A stretch of DNA of 42,305 nucleotides from an uncultured Bacillota bacterium (GTDB taxonomy: Bacteria > Bacillota_I > Bacilli_A > RF39 > UBA660): NCBI GenBank assembly GCA_946407495.1, contig CAMJOB010000008.1, positions 1 through 42,305 on the forward strand, read 5' to 3'. Within the stretch, counting starts at the first letter, position 1; the number at the start of each line of letters is the position of its first letter. Below are positions 20,384 through 29,604 of the stretch, piece after piece. The position numbers and the translations under genes were made by a program. The notes below the pieces were generated by a model, which searched no databases, was not told the origin of the DNA, and was given only the letters and a program-made list of their open reading frames with translations.

Positions 20384-20552
20384 GATATTCACCACAACTA
20401 AATTATACCATAATATATATTTTTCAAAGAAAACGAAAGACTGTAAATAGTGTAAAAAATAGACAAAAAATGCAAAAAAATATAAAAAATAGTAGATTTT
20501 TGTCGAAAAGTAATCTCCTATTACGAATAACAATAATGAAAGGTGGTGAAAA

Positions 20553-21278
20553 ATGAAACCAAACAAAACAGAAATTGACTTTGTAAATTCATTCAATCAA
20601 AAAAATATAAATGAACTAAATTTATTACAAAAAAGCTTTATAAAAGAACTTTTTCCAAGCATAAATTACAAAGATATAATTATTGCCTGGAAAAATAAAG
20701 ATACAAAAAAAGCAGATATTTTTATCAAAGTTAATAATCTAACTAGAGGAATAAGTATTAAGAGTGGAAATGAAAATTCAATGCATTCCGAACCTATCCA
20801 AGAATTTATAAAATTTTTAAAGCAACTAAATGTATCAGAAGAAAAAATAAGAATCTATAAAAACTATCATTACGGAGACTTTGGTGGTAAAAGTGAAAAG
20901 AAATATTCCGCAAAAGAATTAAAAGAAATAATGAAAGAAGAATTGATTGAATTAAACAAAGAACTAAACAAACCAAAAAATATTATTAAAGCAATAGACA
21001 GATATATAATTCATGGAATAGATACAAAATATGATATATCCACATTAATATCTGGTACACCAGAAAACTTTACTTGGATAAAAAGCGACAATATTTATGA
21101 TTTTGCACTTAATTATGAAAAGAATAAATATGAAGCCCCTCATTTTGGGATGCTTATTTTACAACCTAAAAAAAGAGATTTAGAAAATACAGGGAAAAAT
21201 AATTTAGATTGTCATAAAGTCCAAGTAAAATGGCACAATCTATATGAAGAGATTATAGAATACTATCACAACAAATAA
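20553..21278 (+). CDS. Hypothetical protein; weak PD-(D/E)XK-like pattern
   Basis: RBS-like AAAGGTGGTGAAAAATG; only plus-strand protein gene; 241 aa, segment KKADIFIKVNNLTRGISIKSGNENSM vaguely nuclease-like. Confidence 0.75.
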   Translation: MKPNKTEIDFVNSFNQKNINELNLLQKSFIKELFPSINYKDIIIAWKNKDTKKADIFIKVNNLTRGISIKSGNENSMHSEPIQEFIKFLKQLNVSEEKIRIYKNYHYGDFGGKSEKKYSAKELKEIMKEELIELNKELNKPKNIIKAIDRYIIHGIDTKYDISTLISGTPENFTWIKSDNIYDFALNYEKNKYEAPHFGMLILQPKKRDLENTGKNNLDCHKVQVKWHNLYEEIIEYYHNK

Positions 21279-21308
21279 AAAAACATAGATAAAACTATGT
21301 TTTTTATT
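21278..21308. terminator. Bidirectional intrinsic terminator between convergent genes
   Basis: AAAAAAACATAG-ATAAAA-CTATGTTTTTTATTTT. Confidence 0.8.
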
Positions 21309-21875
21309 TTAAACAAACATTGGTTCTCTTTCGAAGTATTTTTCCTCATTATAATTATATTCATTGAATAATACCACTTCACCTTTCTTTAAAGATGCAG
21401 GTACATCAATTAGTCTTTGATTTGATGAACCACGGAATAACAAATTTAGGTTTCTTTTTTTCAAAACAAATCTACCGTCTACCAAAACATCAACCTTATC
21501 AAGAAACTCTCGATAAATAGGTTTTTTTTCTGCTAATTTTAATACTTCTTCATAAGTAAAACCTGTATAAACCCAAATGTTTAATCCCTTACTTCTTGCA
21601 TATTCGGCTATTTCATTGCAAGCTTCAGGTTGATACATAGGATCTCCACCACTAAAAGTAAGACCTGTTTGATATTCTAATTCATCAATTGCTTCTTTTA
21701 CTGCTTCTATTGGAACAAGTCCACCACCCTCAAAATCCCATGTTTGAGGATTTTGACATCCTTCACAATGATGACCACAACCTTGAGTCCATAGAACGGC
21801 CCTAAGTCCAGGGCCATCTACGATACTATCAGATTGTAAATCAGCAGCTAAACGAATATACTTACTTTGTTTCAT
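21309..21875 (-). CDS. nrdG: Anaerobic ribonucleoside-triphosphate reductase activating protein
   Basis: Radical SAM motif CGHHCEGCQNPQTWDFEGG; LTFSGGDPMYQPE. Confidence 0.93.
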   Translation of the reverse strand: MKQSKYIRLAADLQSDSIVDGPGLRAVLWTQGCGHHCEGCQNPQTWDFEGGGLVPIEAVKEAIDELEYQTGLTFSGGDPMYQPEACNEIAEYARSKGLNIWVYTGFTYEEVLKLAEKKPIYREFLDKVDVLVDGRFVLKKRNLNLLFRGSSNQRLIDVPASLKKGEVVLFNEYNYNEEKYFEREPMFV

Positions 21876-22017
21876 GAGTTACACGATCAGATACTTCAGC
21901 TTTTTTAGCATTATTGAATCTGTCAAGAGTTCCAACTAAATAACCAGTGATTCTTCTGATTCTATCGAATCCTACACCTTCACCAACAGTTTTAGCCTTT
22001 CTTACTTCTTTTTCCAT
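21862..22017 (-). CDS. Stand-alone NrdD C-terminal glycyl-radical peptide
   Basis: 51-aa ORF MEKEVRKAKTVGEGVGFDRIRRITGYLVGTLDRFNNAKKAEVSDRVTHETK preceded by GGAGG at proper spacing; resembles the NrdD glycyl-radical tail (RRxxGYL...RFNxxKxxE..xRVxH). Confidence 0.8.
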   Translation of the reverse strand: MEKEVRKAKTVGEGVGFDRIRRITGYLVGTLDRFNNAKKAEVSDRVTHETK

Positions 22018-22040
22018 AATATTACCTCCATTCTTTATTC

Positions 22041-24311
22041 TTAACGACCACAACAGTCATAACTATTTATTTTTTCCATTTCTACGCCTTCACCCTCGTG
22101 ACGACCACATCTAGGGCAAACGTCTTTAATTACACCAACATATCCACAAACAGGATCTCTATCAACAGGATGGTTAATAGCACCATATCCAATATCACTA
22201 TCATGCATTATTCTTACAACTGATTCAAATGCATCTACATTATTAACTGTATCTCCATCTAATTCAACATAAGAAATATGTCCTGCATTAGTGAATTTAT
22301 GATAAGGTCCTTCAATTTCCATTTTATGTTTAACACTAGTTTTATAGTAAACAGGTACATGGAATGAATTTGTATAATAATCTCTATCAGTAACTCCTTT
22401 AAGTTTTCCATAAATAGAACGATCAATTGCAACAAAACGTCCACTTAATCCTTCTGCAGGAGTTGCTAAACAAGTAAAGTTCAAATTGTATTCTTTAGTA
22501 TATTCATCACATTTTTCTCTCATATGTTTAATGATTTCAATACCAAGTTTTTGTGCTTTATCACTTTCACCATGATGTTCACCAATTAATGCCTTTAAAG
22601 TCTCTGCAAGACCAATGAAACCAATTGATAAAGTACCATGTTTTAATACTGTTCTAAGTCTAGTAGTATTATCCATATTCTCACTATTTATCCAAACGTG
22701 TGATCCTAATAAGAATTTGAAATTAGCTCTAGTCTTTGAACATTGACATTCAAATCTTTGTAATAATTGTCCTTTTACTAAATCCATTACTTCATCTAAT
22801 TCAGCATAGAATGCTTTCATATCAGCTTTTTCTCTCTCACCTAAAGCAATACCATGTTTAATAGCAATTCTAGGTAAATTGATAGAAGTAAAGCTTAAAT
22901 TACCTCTACCTGGAGTAACTGAAGGTCCACATACGTTTGCAAGTACTCTTGTACGGCATCCCATGTAACCAACTTCAGTAGTATAATCACCAGGAACATA
23001 GAATTGTTTATTAAAACTTGAATCAATAAATGAGAAGTTAGGGAATAATCTCTTAGCAGAAACTTTGCATGCTAATCTGAATAAATCATAACTTGGATCT
23101 TCTTTATTGTAGTTAATTCCTTCTTTAACCTTAAAGATTGAGATTGGGAAAATAGGAGTTTCTCCATGTCCTAACCCTTCATCAGTAGCTAATAAGTAAT
23201 TCTTAATAACCATTCTTCCTTCTGGAGAAGTATCTGTACCAAAGTTAACAGATGAGAATGGTACTTGTGCGCCAGCTCTAGAATGCATTGTATTTAAATT
23301 GTGAATAAATGCTTCCATAGCTTGGAATGTAGCACGATTTGTTTTCTTAATAGCATTTTCATAAGCAGTATGGAAAATTTCTTCAACTTTCTTACTTTCC
23401 ATATAGTCTTTTAATACATCAAAATCAAATTCAATACTATTTAATTTATCTATTTCTTCAACAATCTTATCAAACTTAACTAATTCTTTAATTCCTTCAA
23501 AATCAAGTAATTCTGATAACTCTTGTTTATATTCTTTCTTAAATGTTTTTAAAACACCTGGAGCCATATAATAATCAAAAGCAGGAATACTTTGACCACC
23601 ATGTTGCTCATTTTGGTTAGATTGAATAGCAATTGCAGCAAGTGCAGCATAAGATCCAATACTATTTGGTGTTCTTAAGAATCCGTGTCCAGTTGAAAAA
23701 CCATTACGGAATAATTTATTTAAATCAATTTGAGTACAAGTTGTAGTACCCATAGCCCAGAAATCAAGGTCATGAATGTGAATATAACCTTCATCATGAG
23801 CTTTAGCATATTTAGAATCCATTAAATAAGCTTTAGCAAATTCTCTAGATACTGTAGATCCAAAATGTAACATAGTTCCCATTGGACCATCACCATCAAC
23901 GTTAGCATTTTCTCTCTTAGCATTTTCTTCATTAGCTGACTTAAGTCCTAATGCCTCGATTGATTTAACAAATTTATGTTGTTGTTTAACAACAAATGCA
24001 TCACGAGAAGCTGTTCTTCTTTCTCTATAACCCTTAAAAGATTCATAAACTTCATTATATTTTAATTTTTGTAAAACTACTTCAATGGCGTCACTTACAT
24101 CTTCAACACCAATAGTTTTTCTATCTTTAAATTCTTTCTTAATATAATCAAGAACTTTCTCTTTAACTTTATTTACTTCTTTTTCATCATATTCTTCATA
24201 AACACTATCGAAGCCTTTTTTAATAGCTATTGCTACCTTAGTGTCGTTGAACCCAACACGTTGCCCACTTCTTTTTACGACAGTGATTTCATCAAAAAAA
24301 TCTTTTTCCAT
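22041..24311 (-). CDS. nrdD: Anaerobic ribonucleoside-triphosphate reductase large polypeptide (lacks glycyl-radical tail)
   Basis: ATP-cone N-terminus VVKRSGQRVGFNDTKVAIAIKKGF; DLDFWAMGTTTCTQIDL; ends GYVGVIKDVCPRCGRHEGEGVEMEKINSYDCCGR with Zn-site cysteines but no RxxGY motif. Confidence 0.93.
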   Translation of the reverse strand: MEKDFFDEITVVKRSGQRVGFNDTKVAIAIKKGFDSVYEEYDEKEVNKVKEKVLDYIKKEFKDRKTIGVEDVSDAIEVVLQKLKYNEVYESFKGYRERRTASRDAFVVKQQHKFVKSIEALGLKSANEENAKRENANVDGDGPMGTMLHFGSTVSREFAKAYLMDSKYAKAHDEGYIHIHDLDFWAMGTTTCTQIDLNKLFRNGFSTGHGFLRTPNSIGSYAALAAIAIQSNQNEQHGGQSIPAFDYYMAPGVLKTFKKEYKQELSELLDFEGIKELVKFDKIVEEIDKLNSIEFDFDVLKDYMESKKVEEIFHTAYENAIKKTNRATFQAMEAFIHNLNTMHSRAGAQVPFSSVNFGTDTSPEGRMVIKNYLLATDEGLGHGETPIFPISIFKVKEGINYNKEDPSYDLFRLACKVSAKRLFPNFSFIDSSFNKQFYVPGDYTTEVGYMGCRTRVLANVCGPSVTPGRGNLSFTSINLPRIAIKHGIALGEREKADMKAFYAELDEVMDLVKGQLLQRFECQCSKTRANFKFLLGSHVWINSENMDNTTRLRTVLKHGTLSIGFIGLAETLKALIGEHHGESDKAQKLGIEIIKHMREKCDEYTKEYNLNFTCLATPAEGLSGRFVAIDRSIYGKLKGVTDRDYYTNSFHVPVYYKTSVKHKMEIEGPYHKFTNAGHISYVELDGDTVNNVDAFESVVRIMHDSDIGYGAINHPVDRDPVCGYVGVIKDVCPRCGRHEGEGVEMEKINSYDCCGR

Positions 24312-24632
24312 ACTTATCCTCCCTACCATTTTTTTAATTCGGCTACAATAAGTGTATCATAACTAGAAACGAAAACAATGTTTTTTTAAATACTTTTTTA
24401 AATTTTACATTTGTTGCAAATGCATCATTTTTATTTTTTACTTTTAAAAAACATATACAATAAAACAAAGGAATAAAAAAAGTTTTCCAAAAATAAGTGT
24501 TCGATTTACACATTGATAAATAATGTAAAATTTGTATATTAACCCAACAATTTACATGCAATTATCAAAATGTTTTTTTTAATAACTTTTTTCAAAAAGG
24601 AAAAAACAAGTAAAGTCTATTTAAAAATTTAC

Positions 24633-24661
24633 ACAAAAAAACTTATCCGAAGATAAGTTTG
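24633..24661 (-). terminator. Intrinsic terminator of tRNA-Cys/Gly operon, UUCG loop
   Basis: Minus strand AAACTTATC-TTCG-GATAAGTTTTTTTG. Confidence 0.85.
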
Positions 24662-24670
24662 AATTAACTA

Positions 24671-24745
24671 TGGAGCGAACGAGGGGAATCGAACCCCCAT
24701 CTAAGCCTTGGCAAGGCCTGATTCTAACCATTGAACCACGTTCGC
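24671..24745 (-). tRNA. tRNA-Gly (anticodon GCC)
   Basis: GCGAACGTGGTTCAATGGTTAGAATCAGGCCTTGCCAAGGCTTAGATGGGGGTTCGATTCCCCTCGTTCGCTCCA on minus. Confidence 0.96.
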
Positions 24746-24748
24746 ATT

Positions 24749-24822
24749 TGGAGGGGCCTAACGGATTTGAACCGATGATCAGGGTGTTGCAGACCCACGC
24801 CTTACCACTTGGCTAAAGCCCC
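24749..24822 (-). tRNA. tRNA-Cys (anticodon GCA)
   Basis: GGGGCTTTAGCCAAGTGGTAAGGCGTGGGTCTGCAACACCCTGATCATCGGTTCAAATCCGTTAGGCCCCTCCA on minus. Confidence 0.96.
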
Positions 24823-24898
24823 ACTTGCAATTAAGATTATAACAAACAAATATTGAAATTTCAACATATTTAGTATATTTTATGAAAAAAAAGAAGTC

Positions 24899-26179
24899 TT
24901 ATGACTTCTTATAAAAATTACAAATATTCTTTGAATTAAAACTTAATTCTTTATTTTGTAAAATTGGTTTAATACCATTATCCTCATCATAGAAATACAT
25001 AGTATCACCACTTACTACTAAAACTCCATTATCCTTACTAATCCAATCTGAAACTTTATCAAAGTGAAATAACTTAATAGCATGTTCAAAAGAACCATCA
25101 ATTGCACGATAGAAGTCACCATTTTTAGTCTTAAAATATAACACTCTACCAGACTTCAAAATATCTACATCACCATATTTATTAGTTATTTCATCATTAT
25201 CAACAGTATCAAAAACAACCTTATTCTTTAAAAATTCATTACCATCAACAGTAACCAGCTTATTATCTTTAACTGTAAGGAAACCATCACTCTTATTTCC
25301 AACAACTTCAGCATTAGAAAGCAATGGATCAACACGAACTTGTCTCTTATTCTTTATATCAGTAATATATAGTTTATTCTTATAAATCCCATTTACAATC
25401 ATATTACTTGATAATTCATTAGGTAAACCAACAGTAGTCTTTCCACCATCCTCTACATTTACATAATACAGATCATTAATAGAACTTTGACTACCAGTAA
25501 AATCAAAAATGAAATAATATTTACCCATCATAACAGAATATTCATTTTCATAAATATCTTTATCTAAATATTGCATAGTCTTACATTTATCACTCTTAAT
25601 ATAGAATAAACCATTATAGTTCCAAATTGGGAATATATAATCACTAGGAACATTATCCTTATAAACATAAGCAATTGAATTATTATTAATATTATATTCT
25701 GCCCTAGTATCTTTACTTTTCTTCCAACTATCACGTGAATAATTTAGATGTTCATAGTACTTAACTACATCACCTGTATCTATTCCACTCATAACTAAAT
25801 AGTTATAATCAACATACTCTTTTTTCTTACCCTTACCTGCAAAGCAATTTAATTCACTTGTAGATCCATCCTTATATATAGGAAGATAACAAATCAAATC
25901 ATTACTCTTATAAGCTACTATATTTTTTAAAATCTTAACTTGCTTATTATAATTACCTTTTTTATAAAAAGAAAACTCATTTTTCTTATCGTCATTTACA
26001 ACATATTCATAATAATGCTTGCCATTACTCTTATAGAACTTTTCTTTGACTAAAAAAGAATCATCATTACTTAATATAGAATAAGTAGTTTCTTTATGAG
26101 ATATAAAAAGATTAACAACTAATTGATAAGACAAAGCCATAATCGCTAATGCAAATAAAATTGATAAAATCTTTTTCAT
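24899..26179 (-). CDS. Membrane-anchored extracytoplasmic hypothetical protein
   Basis: MKKILSILFALAIMALSYQLVVNLFIS signal-anchor followed by ~400 aa hydrophilic domain. Confidence 0.75.
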   Translation of the reverse strand: MKKILSILFALAIMALSYQLVVNLFISHKETTYSILSNDDSFLVKEKFYKSNGKHYYEYVVNDDKKNEFSFYKKGNYNKQVKILKNIVAYKSNDLICYLPIYKDGSTSELNCFAGKGKKKEYVDYNYLVMSGIDTGDVVKYYEHLNYSRDSWKKSKDTRAEYNINNNSIAYVYKDNVPSDYIFPIWNYNGLFYIKSDKCKTMQYLDKDIYENEYSVMMGKYYFIFDFTGSQSSINDLYYVNVEDGGKTTVGLPNELSSNMIVNGIYKNKLYITDIKNKRQVRVDPLLSNAEVVGNKSDGFLTVKDNKLVTVDGNEFLKNKVVFDTVDNDEITNKYGDVDILKSGRVLYFKTKNGDFYRAIDGSFEHAIKLFHFDKVSDWISKDNGVLVVSGDTMYFYDEDNGIKPILQNKELSFNSKNICNFYKKS

Positions 26180-26233
26180 AAAACCACCTACCATAACTAA
26201 TTATAGCATAAAAAAAGACTTCTATCTAGAAGT

Positions 26234-26677
26234 CTATTTCTTATAGTCAAATGTTGGATATAATTTCTTTGCCTCTAACATGTAAGATGTAATATTTGTT
26301 TCAATTTCAGATAAAGATTCTTTAGAAATATTAGATAAAGCAACAAATTCTTTTACGGTATCAATATAAATCTTACCCCATAGAATACCACTCTTAACTT
26401 TTAAGTCATTAAACATGTCAGGAGTAATAGAATCAAGCCAATAACCAATAATAACTCTCTTTCTACCAATAAGAATACGTTTATTAGTTAAACATACAAC
26501 ACCAGTAGAAAAGATATCTAATGGATTATCATTCTTTTGTGCAACAAATGTATAAATTGGTTCCTCATCAGGATTTAAATGTCTTTCTACAATATCAGCA
26601 TTCTTCTTAAGTCTCCATCCCACAGTAAATGGATATTTTTCTTTATATCTTAGTGCTTGTTCATAAACTTTTCCCAT
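26234..26677 (-). CDS. Hypothetical protein, possible bacterial PH-like domain
   Basis: IYTFVAQKN...STGVVCLTNKRILIGRKRVIIGYWLDSITPDMFNDLKVKSGILWGKIYIDT pattern typical of bacterial PH-domain proteins. Confidence 0.65.
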   Translation of the reverse strand: MGKVYEQALRYKEKYPFTVGWRLKKNADIVERHLNPDEEPIYTFVAQKNDNPLDIFSTGVVCLTNKRILIGRKRVIIGYWLDSITPDMFNDLKVKSGILWGKIYIDTVKEFVALSNISKESLSEIETNITSYMLEAKKLYPTFDYKK

Positions 26678-26690
26678 AATATTACCTCCA

Positions 26691-27140
26691 TTATTTTATA
26701 AATCCATTATTCTTAAAGAATTCTATATACTCTTCTTCTTCTCTCAAACCCTCTAATGAATCTTTAATCTTACTATTTGATACTACAAATAGAAAAGGTG
26801 TTGAAAAAGAATTTAACAATTCATTTGAATTCATAAATTCATCTTCAGTTTCCTCAGTAAAGTCATCTGTTGAAACATAATAAATATCTATATCATATTT
26901 ATACATAATAGATTTAAGAATAGGAGCAGCAGCCTTACAATATTCACAACCAGCATTTCCAACTATTATTAATCTATCCTTATCTTCCTTATAATATCTT
27001 AAATATTGATCTACATTAATACTAGTATATTCCTTTAATTTTTCTTCTTTCTTTCCACCAACAAACGCTAGAAAGCAGATAACAACTAAAGCAATACCTA
27101 ATATAATACCAATTTTTTTATCTGACACAGGTATCACCAT
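26691..27140 (-). CDS. Membrane-anchored thioredoxin-like protein
   Basis: N-terminal TM and GNAGCEYCKAAAPILKSIMYKYDIDIYYVSTD. Confidence 0.8.
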   Translation of the reverse strand: MVIPVSDKKIGIILGIALVVICFLAFVGGKKEEKLKEYTSINVDQYLRYYKEDKDRLIIVGNAGCEYCKAAAPILKSIMYKYDIDIYYVSTDDFTEETEDEFMNSNELLNSFSTPFLFVVSNSKIKDSLEGLREEEEYIEFFKNNGFIK

Positions 27141-27209
27141 CCATACTTATTATAACACAATAAAAATACATGAAAAAGAAGAAAACAAAAAAAGAAAGAA
27201 TAAATCTTT

Positions 27210-28793
27210 CTAATTTATATTTAAATATTCTTCATAAGGAATACTACGATCAGTAATAGTACCATCTTCATTAATCTCAATAACACGATTAGCTACTGTA
27301 CTATTCAATTCATAGTCACGAGAAGTAAATAAAACTTCCCCTTGGAAATTACATAATCCCTTATTTAATGATGTTATGCTTTCCAAATCTAAATGGTTAG
27401 TTGGTTCATCTAAAATTAAGAAATTAGGTTGTTCTAACATCATCTTAGATAACATACAACGAGCCTTCTCTCCTCCAGATAAAACATCAACTTTTTTAAA
27501 TACGTCTTCACCAGAGAATAGCATACGACCTAAGAATCCTCTTAAGACTGTTTCATCCTTAATCTCATAATATTGACCAATCCATTCCATAATATTCTTA
27601 GTACTTTGGAAAAATGCAGTATTATCTTGTGGTAAATAACCATAATTAATAGTTTTACCCCACTCAATAGTACCTTTATCATATTTTTCTACTCCAGCAA
27701 GAATATTAAATAATGTAGTCTTAGCCATATCATCACTTGCTAAGAAACAAATTTTATCACCTTTAAGAATAGTAAATGATACCTTATCTAAAATCTTTTT
27801 ACCATCAACTACCTTAGTAAGATTTTCTACTTTTAATATTTCTTTACCAGCAGGTTTCTCAATCTTAAAGTCAATATAAGGATATTTTCTAGATGAAGGA
27901 ATTATTTCATCTAATTGAATCTTCTCTAACATCTTCTTACGAGAAGTTGCTTGTTTAGACTTAGATGCATTCGCACTAAATCTAGCAATGAATGATTGTA
28001 ACTCCTTAATCTTTTCTTCTTTCTTTTTATTAGACTCTTTCATTTGCTTTTGTAATAATTCACTTGATTCATACCAGAAATCATAGTTACCTACATATAA
28101 CTTAATCTTTCCATAATCAATATCCGCAATATGAGTACATACATTATTTAAGAAGTGTCTATCGTGTGAAACAATAATAACTGTATTATTAAAATTAATT
28201 AAAAACTCTTCTAACCAACGAATAGCTTCTAAATCCAAACTGTTTGTAGGTTCATCTAATAATAGAATATCTGGATTACCAAATAAAGCTTGTGCAAGTA
28301 AAACCTTAACACGTGATTTAACTGGTAATTCTTTCATAGTCATATAATGTTCTTCTAAAGGTATACCTAAATTACTTAATAATTGAGAAGCATCTGGTTC
28401 AGCATTCCATCCGTCTAAATCCATAAATTCAGCTTCAAGATTAGCAAGTTTCATACCATCTTCATCACTAAACTCAGTTTGAGCATACATCTTATCTTTC
28501 TCAACCATTATTTCATATAGTCTACTATTACCCATAATAACAACATCTATTACTCTAATATCTTCATATTGATAGTGATCTTGTCTTAAGAATGAAATTC
28601 TCTCATCTTTACCAATAGTAATTTCACCAGTTGTAGTTTCAATTTCACCACTTAATAATTTTAAGAATGTAGATTTACCAGCACCATTAGCACCAATTAA
28701 TCCATAACAATTACCGTTTGTAAATTTAATATTAACATCTTCAAATAAAGTTCTCTTTCCAAACTTTAAACTAACATTACTAACTTGTATCAT
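27210..28793 (-). CDS. ABC-F family ATPase
   Basis: Two Walker A (GANGAGKST; degenerate second site ASDDMAKTT), signature LSGGEKARCMLSKMML, LLLDEPTNSLDLEAI and LILDEPTNHLDLESI; start MIQVSNVSLKFG. Confidence 0.92.
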   Translation of the reverse strand: MIQVSNVSLKFGKRTLFEDVNIKFTNGNCYGLIGANGAGKSTFLKLLSGEIETTTGEITIGKDERISFLRQDHYQYEDIRVIDVVIMGNSRLYEIMVEKDKMYAQTEFSDEDGMKLANLEAEFMDLDGWNAEPDASQLLSNLGIPLEEHYMTMKELPVKSRVKVLLAQALFGNPDILLLDEPTNSLDLEAIRWLEEFLINFNNTVIIVSHDRHFLNNVCTHIADIDYGKIKLYVGNYDFWYESSELLQKQMKESNKKKEEKIKELQSFIARFSANASKSKQATSRKKMLEKIQLDEIIPSSRKYPYIDFKIEKPAGKEILKVENLTKVVDGKKILDKVSFTILKGDKICFLASDDMAKTTLFNILAGVEKYDKGTIEWGKTINYGYLPQDNTAFFQSTKNIMEWIGQYYEIKDETVLRGFLGRMLFSGEDVFKKVDVLSGGEKARCMLSKMMLEQPNFLILDEPTNHLDLESITSLNKGLCNFQGEVLFTSRDYELNSTVANRVIEINEDGTITDRSIPYEEYLNIN

Positions 28794-28846
28794 ACCATCA
28801 CCTCGAAACGTTTTAATTTTACCAAAAAAACAAAAAAAAGACAAGT

Positions 28847-29527
28847 TTACAAACTTCTCTTCTTTACATAACTCTTAAATGTACTATGTGAATCTAACAA
28901 CGAATCAAAGTACTCGCTTGGTAAAACATCATCATCTTTTTCATTTAAAACACGACGTACTTTCTTCAATTCCGCTCCATTAACACCGCACTTCTTTAAC
29001 CCAGAGGTAATCATCTCACATAATAATAAATATAATTGAAATTGATTAAAAGTAAGTAATCTTGACGCATTTAATCTATCATCATAAACAAGTGTATATC
29101 TACTAGGATCAGTAATATAAATTTGATCACTAATTAAAACATTATTAGGTGTAATACCATCTAACAATACACGATTATTACTTAATATAGAAATATCATT
29201 TTCCAAAGTAGAAACAGAATCAATTAAATCATCTTTTCTCATTGTCACAATATTACCATGTGCAGGATTCTTATGAACAAGTTTTAAAGAATATCCAGCA
29301 AATTGTTGATTATAAGTTGCTGTCTTTCTAGGTAATAGAATAGCCTGTGTAGATATCTTCTTTAATACTTCACAAGATTCTTTGTCTATAACTCCTTCAG
29401 GAATAACACCATTAGGAAAAATCTTGATAGCCTCTCTACGATATTTATAGACATTACCTTTAACACCATAACCTATCAGATTAATATTATTAATACGTAT
29501 ATCCTTATTCTCTAATTTATAACCCAT
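28847..29527 (-). CDS. Protein-kinase-like fold (possibly degenerate) hypothetical protein
   Basis: GYGVKGNVYKYRREAIKIF (Gly-loop and Lys), LLDGITPNNVLISDQIYITDPS (catalytic-loop/DFG-like). Confidence 0.6.
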   Translation of the reverse strand: MGYKLENKDIRINNINLIGYGVKGNVYKYRREAIKIFPNGVIPEGVIDKESCEVLKKISTQAILLPRKTATYNQQFAGYSLKLVHKNPAHGNIVTMRKDDLIDSVSTLENDISILSNNRVLLDGITPNNVLISDQIYITDPSRYTLVYDDRLNASRLLTFNQFQLYLLLCEMITSGLKKCGVNGAELKKVRRVLNEKDDDVLPSEYFDSLLDSHSTFKSYVKKRSL

Positions 29528-29604
29528 ATAGAACACCTACTAACGGTTTCTATAATAACATAAAGCATAATTATAAGCAAACAAAAAAAGACCAATAGGT
29601 CTTT

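Noticed and set aside
20384-20596. N-terminal extension of the alpha/beta hydrolase ORF
   Set aside because: Overlaps the divergent plus-strand gene and its upstream region; conserved domain starts at MKIKIKDIDVNY (20383).
22010-22060. Frameshift/sequencing error explaining split NrdD
   Set aside because: The small ORF has its own well-spaced GGAGG and ATG, and the large ORF ends naturally after its Cys motif, so a true split is more likely; not excluded without relatives.
24343-24561. 72-aa ORF upstream of nrdD
   Set aside because: AT-rich, Phe/Lys/Asn-rich translation, no homology cue, ends at the nrdD leader; likely non-coding.
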